The notes: generated by a model not told the origin, from the sequence alone. A stretch of 64,000 nt of DNA from Larix kaempferi (GCA_027924585.1 BSBM01000904.1:19181001-19245000); one strand, 5' to 3'; shown: positions 44,432 through 56,888, counted from the stretch's first letter. Numbers and translations are program-made.

Positions 44432-45581
44432 ATGGACCCAAGTGTTCTTCGTGATTTTAAACAGACCGTAAAAGATTTAAAAGAGTTTAATGAAAGATTT
44501 AGGTATGAGGATAATTATCAACATAATTATGGGTATGAACCTGCATTTCAATATTCTTATGATACCCATCATTTCCCTCATCCATCTAATCATTTTTCCC
44601 CAAATATCCCAAGTGAACCAATTAGGAATTATCAAACCCAGCCAAGGCTTTTGTTAAATGATTCTCGTCCAACTCCAGCAACTAGAACCTTTAGGAAACC
44701 CAAGGCATCCCCTTTTGATTTTTTCAGAGATATATGGGGCACCTAATCTTATGCCAAATGGATACATCAGGAGGTTGCCTCGTTTTGATGGAAACAATGG
44801 AACATATATTGAAATTCATTTGGATACCCTCTGGGACTATATGGAATCTCTCGGTGTTGATGGTGAGGATGTCTATATGCGGGCCCTTGGTGCGTCCTTT
44901 GAAGGGGATTCCTGTTTATGGTTTGATCATTTAGCCCCGGGATCGATCACTGGGTATGACATGTTCATGGATTTATTAATAAGTGAGTGGGGAGAAAACA
45001 TTAATGAGCATATGGAAGAACAGTAAGAAAATGAGTGTCTTGATGAAAATCAACTTGATGAAGATGATCAAGATACCGATAATGAATTAACTAATGATTG
45101 TCCTTATCAAATTGATTCCTCTTCTCCTGAGCCAATTGAGTCTCACGAGAAAGTAATGTATGATAGTAAGCAAATTTCAAATCCTTAGGATTATTGCCTC
45201 AACATTGACGTAAGAGGGGAACTGATTAAAAGCCTGTCATCATTACCTAAAGAAGTCTCAAATGAAGAGGATGATACCAATGATTTCCATGGGGAAGCAT
45301 CCATGGTTGAGTCTTCCATTAGTGAATCCTATGAAAATTCTCTTGAGATACCATTCCACAATACTTGTGTAATTAATGATATTTTTGGTCATCATATTGA
45401 AGAGGGAGAAAATAGGGATAACAACCAAATTTATTTTGAAACGAATTCATCTGATCATTGCAAGTTCAGAGATCAAATTTATGAAAATGATCAAGTGGTT
45501 GTCAACGAGTCTGTTAATATGTCCCTTGATAACTTATCATCATATGAGCTTAAAGAGAAATCTCATGATGAGGATGGTTAG
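44432..45581 (+). pseudogene. F1 gag-like region (gypsy Gag family), frameshifted
   Basis: The ATG at 44432 follows CATT and begins MDPSVLRDFKQTVKDLKEF. After a Pro/His/Tyr-rich stretch, the retrotrans_gag signature appears in a shifted frame: YIRRLPRFDGNNGT, LDTLWDYMESLGVDGEDVYM, RALGASFEGDSCLWFDHLAPG. It is shifted because a T-run has six T near 44718 where F2 has five. A stop (TAA 45024-45026) and a later TAG (45187-45189) are shared with F2, so they predate the duplication. A further acidic frame runs 45303-45581. Confidence 0.75.
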
Positions 45582-45907
45582 CGAATCAAACTAATCAAAA
45601 CCTTATTTAATAGAATCCTGAAACCAATATCTTACTGATAATGGGAAGCTCAAAAATAATCTTTCACTTAACTCATCCAATGTTGATATTTTTCCCAATT
45701 CAATTTTTGATCAGGATAACTTATTTCAATTTTTGGGATTGGATGGTCACAATAAGTTTTTTTCCTTGTTGTCAGACTTCTAGGTCAATCAATCTAAGCC
45801 ATCTGAGAGAAACTGCACATTTTCAATCCACCCTCCCATCCCAACTTTTTGAATCTTCTTTGGGTTTGTGGTCTGGTCAATCTTTTATTTTTGAGATTTT
45901 CAATCAG

Positions 45908-46486
45908 AAGTCTAAGCATTGTAACATGAGTGGAGATAAAGTGCTTCATTTTCCCTTTTAGTCATCTTTGATGAATAACATTCTTCAATTTATTAATCCT
46001 TCCTCTTGGTGGCTGGAAGGGGTATATAAAGATCAATTTCATCGTTTCTCCATTCTTAAACAACAAGTGGGGTTAAGATATTTCTCATTACATTCCCATT
46101 CATCCCCACTTGGGTCGTCCATCATTCATAGAGTAAACAAAATTAAGTGTCCTAGTCAGGTAGATGAGGAAAATAGTTTGAAACAAGGGGAGTTAAATTT
46201 TTTATCACATCTTTTCCCTCCATACATTTTGAAAAATAACTTGCATACTTTTTATGATCCGGTAAATTGTTTGATGGAGGATGTTTACATCATTCAATCT
46301 CCTCCTTGGCATGATTTCATTTTGCACCATTCCAATACCTTTTCAAATTTTGAACAAGTCAGGAATGTATTGATTTTAAATTCGTTAAGCTTTAATCTAA
46401 TCATGAATTGTTTTGTTAAAGAACATCAAGGAAAAATCATTAATCAATTTGATGAATGGTTGCACTGGATTTATAACTTCACTTAG
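45908..46486 (+). pseudogene. F1 second open frame (unknown, about 172 residues after a stop)
   Basis: The frame from about 45926 (MSGDKVLHFPF) is interrupted by TAG at 45959 and then runs to 46486. It contains NPSSWWLEGVYKDQFHRFSI, FLSHLFPPYILKNNLHTFYD and INQFDEWLHWIYNF. It resembles nothing I recognise. The F2 copy (52778-53338) lacks the stop. By eye most differences between the copies change the amino acid, so there is no sign of selection on it since duplication. Confidence 0.5.
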
Positions 46487-49202
46487 TACTTGTTTGCCTG
46501 GTAGGTTAGAGTGGGTAGGAACTGAATAAGCCCACTTGGGCAGTAGTTTATTTTTTCAGCCATTGAGTCTGACACCTTTTGTTTTTCTAAAGCTTGTTGT
46601 CAAAGCTCATAGGTAGTCCTGAGTACTTGCCATTTCCTTTTCTTGCACAATAATTAAACTTGAAGTTATGTTAGTAGATTAGTCTTTACTTTCTGCATTT
46701 TATTTTCAGTATTGTTTACTTTTTGAGATTTATGTATATACATGCATTGTTCTGACAACCGGTCTGTGAGTTTGGTATAGCTCTATACATTTTGCAGATA
46801 TCAGGTGTTATTTTGGTAGTTGTTGTAGAGCTAGAGTGCTGGATCGAGGATATGAGTAGCAAAGTGATGAGGACCAGAGATTATGAGGTTCTCAAGCACT
46901 CTATTCAGTAGAGCACTTGTCCCAACTGGAGCCAGATGTTACCACATATATAGTAGTTGGGATACCATATATTTTATTCCAGATTTCAGTACTTTTTTCA
47001 GCCAATCCTTAACACTGATATGCTTGAGATGAGCATCTATATTGGATCACTATTATGTTTATGGACAACAGTATATTCCTATGCCATGACTGATTCTCAG
47101 GAAACTCAGGTTTGATGATCGATGTAGCCATTTAGCTATTACAGAGTATTATGTATTGCCCAAAATTGCAGCAGCAGGTTCTCAATGGACAGATGATGGT
47201 TCAGATGGTTTGTGCACAGGTATATGACCAAGCAGGTATTATCATGTGTTTATGGTTATTATTGCTTTTATACTCATTCTTGTGGCATGTCTTAGCACTT
47301 GGTGTCATGATCTGGCAATCACATAGATATATGGACTTGGTTGTATTATTTTTTTTATCTATGTCCTTGCTCAGACTTAGAAGTTCTTGGTTATACTCAT
47401 TGGTTTTACCCTCCTTAGGGAGAATAGAGGTGATCATTCCCACCATATTTTGGCTTGCTAGTGTTGGCATCATTTCCACTATCTCCACCTATCCATCACC
47501 TTCCAGTTATTGTTGTTACCCTGACTTACTACTTGACTAGTGACATGGAGGACCTTCCCCCACTCTAGCCTCTTTGTTGGATGAGCTTCCCTGTTATATT
47601 GTGTCGGCTCTGAGTTGCCTAAGTTATGTTGGCTAAACCTGAAACAGATAGTGCTACCATCATTACAATGTGTCTGGAAACGAAATGTATATCTTAAATG
47701 AAATCCCATTTGTTGAATCATGTTTCTGAACACACATGAATGAAAGGCAAGCCTAATGAAATTGGCTTTGAAATTTAAATGTGAGATGTGAATCCTCTTG
47801 AAGGGATATCTGAAAGCCTAATAAATGTAAATCCAAGAATGTGTTTTTTAACAAACACAGATCAAGGCTATGGAAATGTATTAAAGGCCTAAAAAGCAAT
47901 GGTTTAACAAATGCTATATCTAATGATTGTTGGCCTCACTTGTAATGATTTATTCCTTACTAGCTTGTGAGTTATCATGTGAGGTGAAGTAAGGGACAAT
48001 TAATTCTAAGTGTCCCCTAGAGTCTTGAGTTACGGTTTGTCGGGCACCTAGTCATGGTGGCTCTAGAAAAGATCCTCACGGAGCTGTATCAGCTTGGATG
48101 TGAGTTGTAGGCATTTGTCAAGGTTGAATAAGCACTTCTGAAAAGCGTACCCATTTGTGAGACACTGCCCTCCCTGTGTTACTGCTTGTCCAGCATATGA
48201 TTTAGTGTGTATCACCTTTCCATTTCCAAAGTGTCACAGTGTCACAATGTCAAGTCAGTGGTCATCCCTTAGCCTAGCCTTATAAGTTTTCAGCCTTCAC
48301 CCACCACTAGCAAATTGATCACAACTATGAAGTGAGTATAACCTTGAGGTTCTAGTCTGAGTCATAATAATAAAAACATTGAATATTTGGTTATAGATTG
48401 CTAGAGAAATTATTACTATATGTTATATTACTACTTGAATGATTTGTAAAGCATGTCTTAACCTTTTAACACTTGCAACAGCTTGTTTTTGGCCTGGGTC
48501 ATTTTATTGGTCATGTTGACTTGGTCAAACCTAATTTGACCAAGGTCAACTACAAGACATGAGGTGAGGTAGACCTTGGATGATGCAGATAGATTATATA
48601 TGGTCTATTACAGGTCACCAAGTGGTTTCATGCAGTGGTTATAGGTTTATGATGATGATCTAGCATTTTTATTATATTTAATCATTTACGGATTATTATT
48701 ATTTTTATCTGTCCGAGTATATTGGAGATATTATATGATCATGCAAAGATCTATATGGTGTATGAGTACACACCTTTGGTAGATTTGGGCTCTCTACGTC
48801 CATTGAGACAGTTGGTTTTCAATTCCGCGTAGTTACAGTTGGTATTTTCTTCAGTTTATCATTCTGGTGCATATTTGCCATTAAAAATGGCTTGTCAGAG
48901 CAGTTCCATGATGTGTTTGGTTCACCTATGGAGATACAGAGGCGATATAGAGTGTAGCCACTTGTTTTCACTACATTGCTATGTTCCCGGACATGATGGT
49001 ACAGTCATATTTGGCCCCAGATTAGTTGGAAGAGAGTTACAGACATTTTTATCTTTTTCCAGAGGATTTAGAGAGGATAAAAAATGGTGAAAATGGCTAC
49101 TGAAGAAATCGATTTGGGCTACTGAGGTAAGGAAATTGAATAGGAATGGTTTTGATGATGTGCATGATGTCTCCCACACCCTCCAGAGTAGCAGCAGCAG
49201 TC
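46487..49202 (+). other. F1 3' region without recognised pol
   Basis: 2.7 kb, closely matched in F2 (53339-56042). A hydrophobic frame at 47151-47540 (129 residues) is cut in F2 by a longer T-run, so it is probably chance. No reverse transcriptase, integrase or envelope signature was found. Confidence 0.55.
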
Positions 49203-50849
49203 AGTGGGGCCCACACATCACTCTCCGACACATTTTATGGTTTTCTGGAGCCTTTAGAGGCTCACGACTTTCCCAGAGGAGCACGATTTGGTGCTTTTGT
49301 TATTATTGTGCCATGGGGACACACTAGGGAGGTTAGATATCACCCCCTAGACCCACCATGTGCTTTATATCATGTCTTTCTAGTCACATTTAGTGGGACC
49401 CCCTTCCTAGGGCGCTTTTCTCCATGTATATGTTATATTTTTGAGTTGATCCATGTACTTTATGTTGAGCTAATCTCAACCATTGATTAGAAATTATGTA
49501 TCTTTTAATATTATCCATCCATTCAAAAGGTTGTAGGGTTTTGGTATCTCTTCTTCCAATTTAAAGGAAAGAGCTTCTCATTGTAAAGAGACTTTTGGCT
49601 CTGGGGCTTCTGGAATAAAATAATAGTTTTGCAAACCCTTGTCTTATGGTCTTGGATGTCAATGGTGTTGATTGAAACTGTTCTTCCTCTGCACTGAGGA
49701 TCTTGGTGATTGTTTTGCATATCTTTTTCTCCACGTTTTTATCTACAAGTGAGGAGGCCGAATTGGTGAGGAAGGCGCATTGGCTGGGGAGACTCACCCT
49801 GCTTCTTTCTCTTCACTTCGTCGGTTACAGGGAGAATCACTGTCTTAGTACCTCTTACTCTTTGTGATTATGCTCGTCAGTTGTATTTACCTTTATTGTT
49901 TCTTTGCTGATTGAAATCGTTTTTCCTTGGCATTGCAGGAGGAGGAGGGCGCACATGTGGAGCTGGGCATTTCATGGGTGCAAGATAAATCAACAAATAT
50001 TCATTTGATCTTTGTGGGAACAATCCTCAACATCTTGGCTGACATTTCCATCATTCAGGTACGCTTGCAAGGTAATATTTTTATTTCTCTATCCTACCCA
50101 TCTGTCATTTTCATTGAAAACCCTAAGTAAAATTCTTCTGAAAAATCCCTGGCTCAAAAGACTTGGTTTACTGGCAAACCATTTCTGGGTTTTTGGTATC
50201 TTGCAAACATCTAGGTGGGTTCTCCAAGACGTCATCTTTGGAGGACTCGATAGGCCCAAATCCCAAGGCACTGGCTCCCTTAAACCCTCACGACTTTCCT
50301 GAGCTGTTTGTTTTGCTTATCTTTTGATCCATCTTCCCGAGCTTGTGTACTTTGACATTGTCACATATGTCTATCAAGCTGTGCTAGAAAGCCCTAATCC
50401 ACAAATTCACTCTTTGGGTCATTTTCCCTGTTTTAAGGGTCACGTTTCCCAAGGCAGTTGAATTTGTCATTTTAAACTAGCACCTGAATCTTGGAATCAT
50501 ACCTAACTGTCAAGTCACTATGTATAGCTAATCATTATCAATTCATATATCTCATAAGCCTCCACAGTGGTCTTGTTTTCCTTAAATCGAGGGTTCCATA
50601 CCCGTCACCTTACGTACTTCCTTTGATTGATTTGATCTAGTGATTGGGTTGATCTCTCCTGTCAGGAGTAGATCTGGGTCTCCCCCTTGTTATCTTGGCT
50701 TTGATAACACAAGTGAAGAGTGCCTCGATTGGCGTGACAACCAATCCTTTGGAGATCGAGGCTCTCTAGTTTCACCACTTTAGTTGCCTGTCTCCTCTAT
50801 CGTCCTTTTGGACCCATCTTTCGGGGCAACTACGAGATTGGTGATAACA
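49203..50849 (+). repeat. Shared central LTR between F1 and F2
   Basis: This 1.65 kb lies after the F1 body and before a primer-binding site for F2, and it is not repeated elsewhere in the window. The right edge, GATTGGTGATAACA, is followed by TTT and TGGCGCC, as expected for an LTR end. The left edge is set only by where F1/F2 similarity stops, so the true LTR start may be a few tens of bases away. Confidence 0.6.
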
Positions 50850-50852
50850 TTT

Positions 50853-50870
50853 TGGCGCCATTGTTGGGGA
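50853..50870 (+). promoter_or_regulatory. F2 primer-binding site (TGGCGCC type)
   Basis: TGGCGCCATTGTTGGGGA resembles the TGGCGCCGTTGCCGGGGA sites of Athila/Tat-like gypsy elements. A diverged second copy (TGGTGTCGTTGTCGGGGA) lies at 50939, each followed by GGTAGAGGC-TAC. I do not assign the tRNA. Confidence 0.7.
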
Positions 50871-51267
50871 AGGTAGAGGCCTACCTTGGTTCGACATTTA
50901 TTCTTTAGCTCTACTCTCGTTCTCTCTGCCATAATATTTTGGTGTCGTTGTCGGGGAGGTAGAGGCTTACATTCGGTGTCTGCGAGTGTCTGTGCGTTAT
51001 CTTACATCTTATCGCATCCGGTATTCTGCATTGGTGATTGCATTTCTAAATTCATAATTTTATTAATCACCATCTTAATCAACTCATCTCACCTCTCCTA
51101 TGACATTTATCATTTCGGTGAATTACTTGTGTGGTTCACCTGGAAACTCCACTCCGCAACTCTACTGAGGACCAAACCCAACATATAAATCTTAAAATCT
51201 TAAATCGTGACTCTGCTGGGAAGCGAACCCATGTATAGAGCCCACTGGGGAATCTTAATTTTTCATT

Positions 51268-52479
51268 ATGGACCCAAGTGTTCTTCATGATTTTAAACAT
51301 ACCGTAAAAGATTTAAAAGAGTTTAATGAAAGATTTACGTATGAGGATAATTATCAACATAATTATGGGCATGGACCTACATATCATGATTCTTATGATA
51401 CCCATCATTTGCCTCATCCATCTAATCATTTTTCCCCAAATATCCCAAGTGAATCAATTAGAAATTATCAAACCCATCCAAGGCTTTTGGCAAATGATTC
51501 TCATCCAACTCCAGCAACTAGAACCTTTAGGAAACCCAAGGCATCCCCTTTTGATTTTTCAGAGATATATGGGGCACCTCATCTTATGCCAAATGGATAC
51601 ATCAGGAGGTTGCCTCGTTTTCATGGAAACAATGGAACATCTATTGAAAGTCATTTGGATACCCTCTGGGACTATATGGAATCTCTAGGTGTTGATGGTG
51701 AGGATCTCTATATGCGGGCCCTTGGTGCATCCTTTGAAGGGGATTCCTGTTTATGGTTTGATCATTTAGCCCCAGGATCCATCATTGGGTATGACATGTT
51801 CATGGATTTATTAATAAGTGAGTGGGGAGAAAACATTAATGAGCCTATGGAAGAACAGTAAAAAAATGAGTGTCTTGATGAAAATCAACTTGATGAAGGT
51901 GATCAAGATACCGATAATGAATTAACTAATGATTGTCCTTATCAAATTGATTCCTCTTCTCCTAATCCAATTGAGTCTCATGAGAAAGTAATGTATGACA
52001 GTAAGCAAATTTCAAATCCTTAGGATTATTGCCTCAACATTGATGTAAGAGGGGAACTTATCAAAATCCTGTCATCATTACCTAAAGAAGTCTCAAATGA
52101 AGAGGATGATACCAATGATTTCCATCAGGAAGCATCCATGGTTGAGTCTTCCATTAGTGAATCTTATGAAAATTCTCTTGAGATACCTTTTCACAATCCT
52201 TGTGTAATTAATGATATTTCTGGTCATCATAATGAAGAGGGAGAAAATATGGATAACAACCAAATTTATTTTGAAATGAATCCATCTCATCATTGCAAGT
52301 TCAGAGATCAAATTTATGAAAATGATCAAGTGGTTGTTAACGAGTCTATTAATATGTCCCTTGATAAATTATCATCATATGAGCTTAAAGAGAAATCAAT
52401 TGAAGAGCAATCTCATGATGAGGATGGTTTAACGAATCAAACTAATCAAAAGATTTCTTTAATAGAAGACTCAAACTAA
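51268..52479 (+). pseudogene. F2 gag-like region (gypsy Gag family)
   Basis: From ATG at 51268 a single 197-codon frame runs to the TAA at 51859-51861. It starts MDPSVLHDFKHTVKDLKEF and includes PFDFSEIYGAPHLMPNGYIR, LDTLWDYMESLGVDGEDLYM and RALGASFEGDSCLWFDHL, the retrotrans_gag signature. It ends near the point where Gag of relatives continues (WGENINEPMEE), so the stop probably truncates it. After the stop, the same region reads acidic sequence (ENQLDEG, then 52138-52479), again broken by TAG. Unlike F1 it has no T-run frameshift. Gag would form the particle and bind RNA. No zinc knuckle is seen. Confidence 0.8.
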
Positions 52480-52777
52480 TATCTTACTGATTATGGGAAG
52501 CTCATAAATAATATTTCACTTAACTCATCCAATGTTGATATTTTTCCCAATTCAATTTTTGATCAGGATAACTTATTTCAATTTTTGGGATTGGATGGTC
52601 ACAATAAGTTTTTTTCCTTTTTGTCAAATTTTTAGGTCAATAAATCTAAGCCACCTGAGAGAAACTGCACATTTTCAATCCACCCTCCCATCCCAACTTT
52701 TTGAATCTTCTTTGGGTTTGTGGTCTGGTCAATCTTTTATTTTTTATATTTTCAATTAGAAGTCTAAGCATTGTAAC

Positions 52778-53338
52778 ATGAGTGGAGATAAAGTGCTTCA
52801 TTTTCCCTTTCAGTCATCTTTGATGAATGCCATTCTTCAATTTATTAATCCTTCCTCTTGGTGGCTGGAAGGGGTATATAAAGATCAATTTCATCGTTTC
52901 TCCATTCTTAAACAACAAATGAGGTTAAGATCTTTCTCATTACATTCCCATTCATCCCCACTTGGGTCGTCCATCATTCATGGAGTAAACGGAATTAAGT
53001 GTCCTAGTCAGGTAGATGAGGAGAATAGTTTGGAACAAGGGGAGTTAAATTTTTTATCACATCTTTTCCCTCCATACATTTTGAAAAATAACTTGCATAC
53101 TTTTTATGATCCGATCAATTTTTTGATGGAGGATGTTTACATCAGTCAATCTCCTCCTTGGCATGATTTCATTTTGCACCATTCCAATACCTTTTCAAAT
53201 TTTGAACAAGTCAGGAATGTATTGATTTTAAATTCGTTGAGCTTTAATCTAATCCTGACTTGTTTTGTTAAAGAACATCAAGGAAAAATCATTAATCAAT
53301 TTGATGAATGGTTGCACTGGATTTATGACTTCACTTAG
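52778..53338 (+). CDS. F2 second open frame, 186 residues, unknown
   Basis: The frame starts MSGDKVLHFPFQSSLMNAIL and ends EWLHWIYDFT. It is rich in aromatic residues and His, with NPSSWWLEGVYKDQFHRFS and FPPYILKNNLHTFYD. There is no signal peptide, zinc motif or catalytic motif that I can name. It lies where protease or pol would start in a gypsy element. Similarity to F1 (45908-46486) is high, but the visible changes are mainly non-synonymous, which argues against recent constraint. It may be a decayed remnant that happens to be open. Confidence 0.35.
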   Translation: MSGDKVLHFPFQSSLMNAILQFINPSSWWLEGVYKDQFHRFSILKQQMRLRSFSLHSHSSPLGSSIIHGVNGIKCPSQVDEENSLEQGELNFLSHLFPPYILKNNLHTFYDPINFLMEDVYISQSPPWHDFILHHSNTFSNFEQVRNVLILNSLSFNLILTCFVKEHQGKIINQFDEWLHWIYDFT

Positions 53339-56042
53339 TACTTGTTTGCCTGGTAGGTTAGAGTAGGTAGGAACCGAATAAGCCCACTTGGGCAGTAGTT
53401 TAGTTTTTCAGCCAATGAGTATGGCACCTTTTGTTTTTCTAAAGCTTGTTGTCAAAGCTCATAGGTAGTCCTGAGTACTTTCCATTTCCTTTTCCTGCAT
53501 AATAATAATACTTGAAGTTATGTTAGTAGATTAGTCTTTACTTTCTGCATTTTATTTTCAGTATTGCTTACTTTTTTAGATTTATGTATATGCATGCATT
53601 GTTCTGACAACCGGTCTGTGAGTTTGGTATAGCTCTGGACATTTTGCAGATAACATGTGTTATTTTTGTAGTTGTTGCAGAGCTAGAGTGTTGGGTCAAG
53701 GATATGAGTAGTAGAGTGACGAGGACCATAGATTCTGAGGTTCTCAAGCGCTCTATTCAGCAGAGCACTTGTCCCAGTTGGAGCCAGATGTTATCACATA
53801 TATAGTAGCTCGGATACCATATGTTTTATTCCAAATTTCAGTACTTTTTTCAGCCAGTCCTTTACACTGAGATGCTTGAGATAAACATCTATATTGGATC
53901 ACTATTATGTTTATGGACAACAGTATATCCCTATGCCATGACTGAGTCTCAGGAAACTCAGGTTTGATGATCGATGTAGCCATTTAGCCATTACAGAGTA
54001 TTATGTATTGCCCAAAATTGCAGCAACAGGTTCTCAATGGACAGATGATGGTTCAGATGGTTTGTGCACAGGTATATGACCAAGCAGGTATTATCATGTG
54101 TTTATGGTTATTATTGCTTTTATACTCATTCTTGTGGCATGTCTTAGCACTTGGTGTCATGATCTGGCAATCACATAGATATATGGACTTGGTTGTATTA
54201 TTTTTTTTTTTTATCTATGTCCTTGCTCAGACTTAGAAGTTCTTGGTTATACTCATTGGTTTTACCCTCCTTAGGGAGAATAGAGGTGATCATTCCCACC
54301 ATATTTTGGCTTGCTAGTGTTGGCATCATTTCCACTATCTCCACCTATCCATCACCTTCCAGTTATTGTTGTTACCCTGACTTACTACTTAACTAGTGAC
54401 ATGGAGGACCTTCCCCCACTCTAGCCTCTTTGTTGGATGAGCTTCCCTGTTATATTGTGTCAGCTTTGAGTTGCCTAAGTTATGTTAGCTAAACCTGAAA
54501 CAGATAGTGCTACCATCATTACAATGTGTCTGGAAACGAAATGTATATCTTAAATGAAAGCCCATTTGTTGAATCATGTTTCTGAACACACATGAATGAA
54601 AGGAAAGCCTAATGAAATTGGCTTTGAAAGTTAAATGTGAAATGTGAATCCCCTTGAAGGGATATCTAAAAGCCTAATAAATGCAAATCCAAGAATGTGT
54701 TTTTTAACAAACACAGATCAAGGCTATGGAAATGTATTAAAGGCCTAAAAAGCAATGGTTTAACAAATGCTATATCTAATGATTGCTGGCCTCACTTGTA
54801 ATGATTTCTTCCTTACTAGCTTGCGAGTTATCATGTGAGGTGGAGTAAGGGACAATTAATTCTAAGTGTCCCCTAGAGTCTTGAGTTACGGTTTGTCGGG
54901 CACCTAGTCACGATGGCTCTAGAAAAGATCCTCACGGAGCTGTATCAGCTTGGATGTGAGTTGTAGGCATTTGTCAAGGTTGAATAAGCACTTCGGAAAC
55001 AACTTACCCATTTGCGAGACACTGCCCTCCCCTGTGTTACTGCTTGTCCAGCATATGATTTAGTGTGTATCCCTTTTTCATTTCCAAAGTGTCACAGTGT
55101 CAAGTTAGTGGTCATCCCTTACCCTAGCCTTATAAGTTTCTAGCCTTCACCCACCACTAGCAAATTGATCACAACTATGAAGTGAGTATAACCTTGAGGT
55201 TCTAGTCTGAGTCATAATAATAAAAACATTGAATATTTGGTTATAGATCGCCAGAGAAATTATTACTATATTACTATTTGAATGATTTGTAAAGCATGTC
55301 TTAACCTTTTAACACTTACAACAACTTGTTTTTGGCATGGGTCATTTTATTGGTCATGTTGACTTGGTCAAACCTAATTTGACCAAGGTCAACTACAGGA
55401 CATGAGGTGAGGTAGACCTTGGATGATGCATATAGATGATATATGGTCTATTACAGGTCACCAGGTGATTTCATGCAGTGGTTATAGGTTTATGATGATG
55501 ATTTGGCATTTTTGTTATATTTAATCATTTACAGATTATTATTGTTTTTATCTGTCCATGTATATTGGAGATCTTATATGATCATGCAGAGATATATATG
55601 GTGTATGAGTACACACCTTTGGTAGATTTGGGCTCTATGAGTCCATTGAGACAGTTGGGTTTTAGTTCTAGGCAGTTACAGTTGTTATTTTCTTCAATTT
55701 ATCATTCTGGTGCATATTTGCCATTAAAAATGGCTTCTCAGAGCAGTTCCATGCTGTGTTTGGTTCACCTATGGCGCTACAAAGGGGATATAGAGTGTAG
55801 CCACTTGTTTTTACTACATTGCTATGTTCCCGGACATGTTGTTACAGTTAGATTTGGCCTCGAATGAGATGGAAGAGAGTTATAGGCATTTTTATCTTTT
55901 CTAAAGGATTTACAGAGGATAAAAAATGGTGAAAATGGCTACTAAAGAAATCAATTTGGGGTACTGAGGCAAAAAATGGCATAGGAATGATTTGATGATG
56001 TGTATGATGTCTCCCACACCCTCCAGAGCAGCAGCATCAGTC
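53339..56042 (+). other. F2 3' region without recognised pol
   Basis: Parallel to 46487-49202. The T-run near 54201-54212 is longer than in F1. Nothing encoded is recognised. Confidence 0.55.
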
Positions 56043-56047
56043 GACAG

Positions 56048-56790
56048 CATAAGAAAGGTACATTGCATGGTATCCAAGGTGTAATTATCTTACTGTATAA
56101 ACAAATTCAACTTTACACCGTTTTATTTTGCTAGTGGTGGTAATAAAGAAGCTATGCCAATTTAGATTGATGTGATATTATTTTTAGAGTTATGTACAAC
56201 ACAATCCCCAACAACTAGCTCAATTGGTTGGGCCCCAGTTGACAAGCCATTGTAGGTCAGAGGTCAGGGGTTCAATTCCTGGGTGTTGGGGTTAGGTTCC
56301 TCCGTTTGAGGCATCGATAGGGTGCACCCCCCTTCAGGAAGGCCCCCCTAGAATGTTTCCGTTGAAAAAAAAGACTTATGTACAACATGTTAAATTTCAA
56401 AACAAATATAATGAACTATATATTATATTAGAAGATCAATAGTCAATTCAACAGTTCATAATTTGGGAGTGATATTAAATGCAGTGCTGCCTAATACATA
56501 TGTAACGCGAAAAAAATACATTAATACTAACCAACTACCTTTTTGCAGGCTTGCCAATCTAATTACAACTACTACACAAAAATGTCATAAGAAAGGTACA
56601 TCGCACGGTATCCAAGGTGTAATTATCTTATTGCATAAACAAACTCCACTTTACACCAATAATAACGTTTTATTTTGCTAGTGCAGAGAATAAAGAAGCC
56701 ATGCCAATTTGGATTGGCGTGATATTATTTTTAGAGTTCTGTATAACATGTCAAAATGCAAAACAAATATAGCCAACCATATATTATGCC
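56048..56790 (+). repeat. Tandem duplication split by a SINE
   Basis: CATAAGAAAGGTACAT begins at 56048 and 56586. Both continue through GGTATCCAAGGTGTAATTAT and TGATATTATTTTTAGAGTT. The first copy is interrupted at 56201 by the SINE and resumes at 56388 with ACAAATATA-CAA/GAAC. Without the SINE and its duplication the period is about 352 bp. Confidence 0.85.
56202..56375 (+). mobile_element. tRNA-derived SINE with target duplication
   Basis: Box A (TAGCTCAATTGG, 56216) and box B (GGTTCAATTCC, 56269-56279) are spaced as in a pol III tRNA promoter. A tRNA-unrelated body and an A-run (GAAAAAAAA) follow. TTATGTACAACA occurs at 56190-56201 and 56376-56387, a 12-bp target duplication. The other copy of the host duplication (56586 on) is the empty site. 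Confidence 0.9.
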
Positions 56791-56888
56791 AAGAAGACTC
56801 TATAAGCCATATCTTTATGATATCCTTTCGAAACAATGCTCAAATAGTTTATCATATGTCGAGGTTGACATAAATGTACACTGAGAGG

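Larger units (their letters stand above)
44365..49202 (+). mobile_element. F1: gag-bearing gypsy-like internal region, left copy (4838 bp)
   Basis: It is nearly identical to F2 (51202-56042) at a constant offset of about 6.84 kb. It begins AAATCGTGACTCTGCTAGGA and ends CTCCAGAGTAGCAGCAGCAG. Its own 5' LTR and primer-binding site are missing, while an LTR follows on the right (about 49203-50849). It contains a gag-like region and a second conserved open frame but no pol motif. Confidence 0.8.
50850..56042 (+). mobile_element. F2: gag-bearing gypsy-like element body, right copy
   Basis: Leader 50850-51201 is followed by the body shared with F1 (51202-56042). It ends abruptly at CAGCAGCATCAGTC, where F1 enters the LTR. 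The 3' LTR of F2 is absent and a duplicated unrelated segment begins at about 56046. Confidence 0.8.

Noticed and set aside
47151-47540. 129-codon hydrophobic frame in F1, considered as an envelope-like membrane protein
   Set aside because: The near-identical F2 copy loses the frame through a longer T-run (54003-54236). No signal peptide, glycosylation pattern or fusion motif that I can name.
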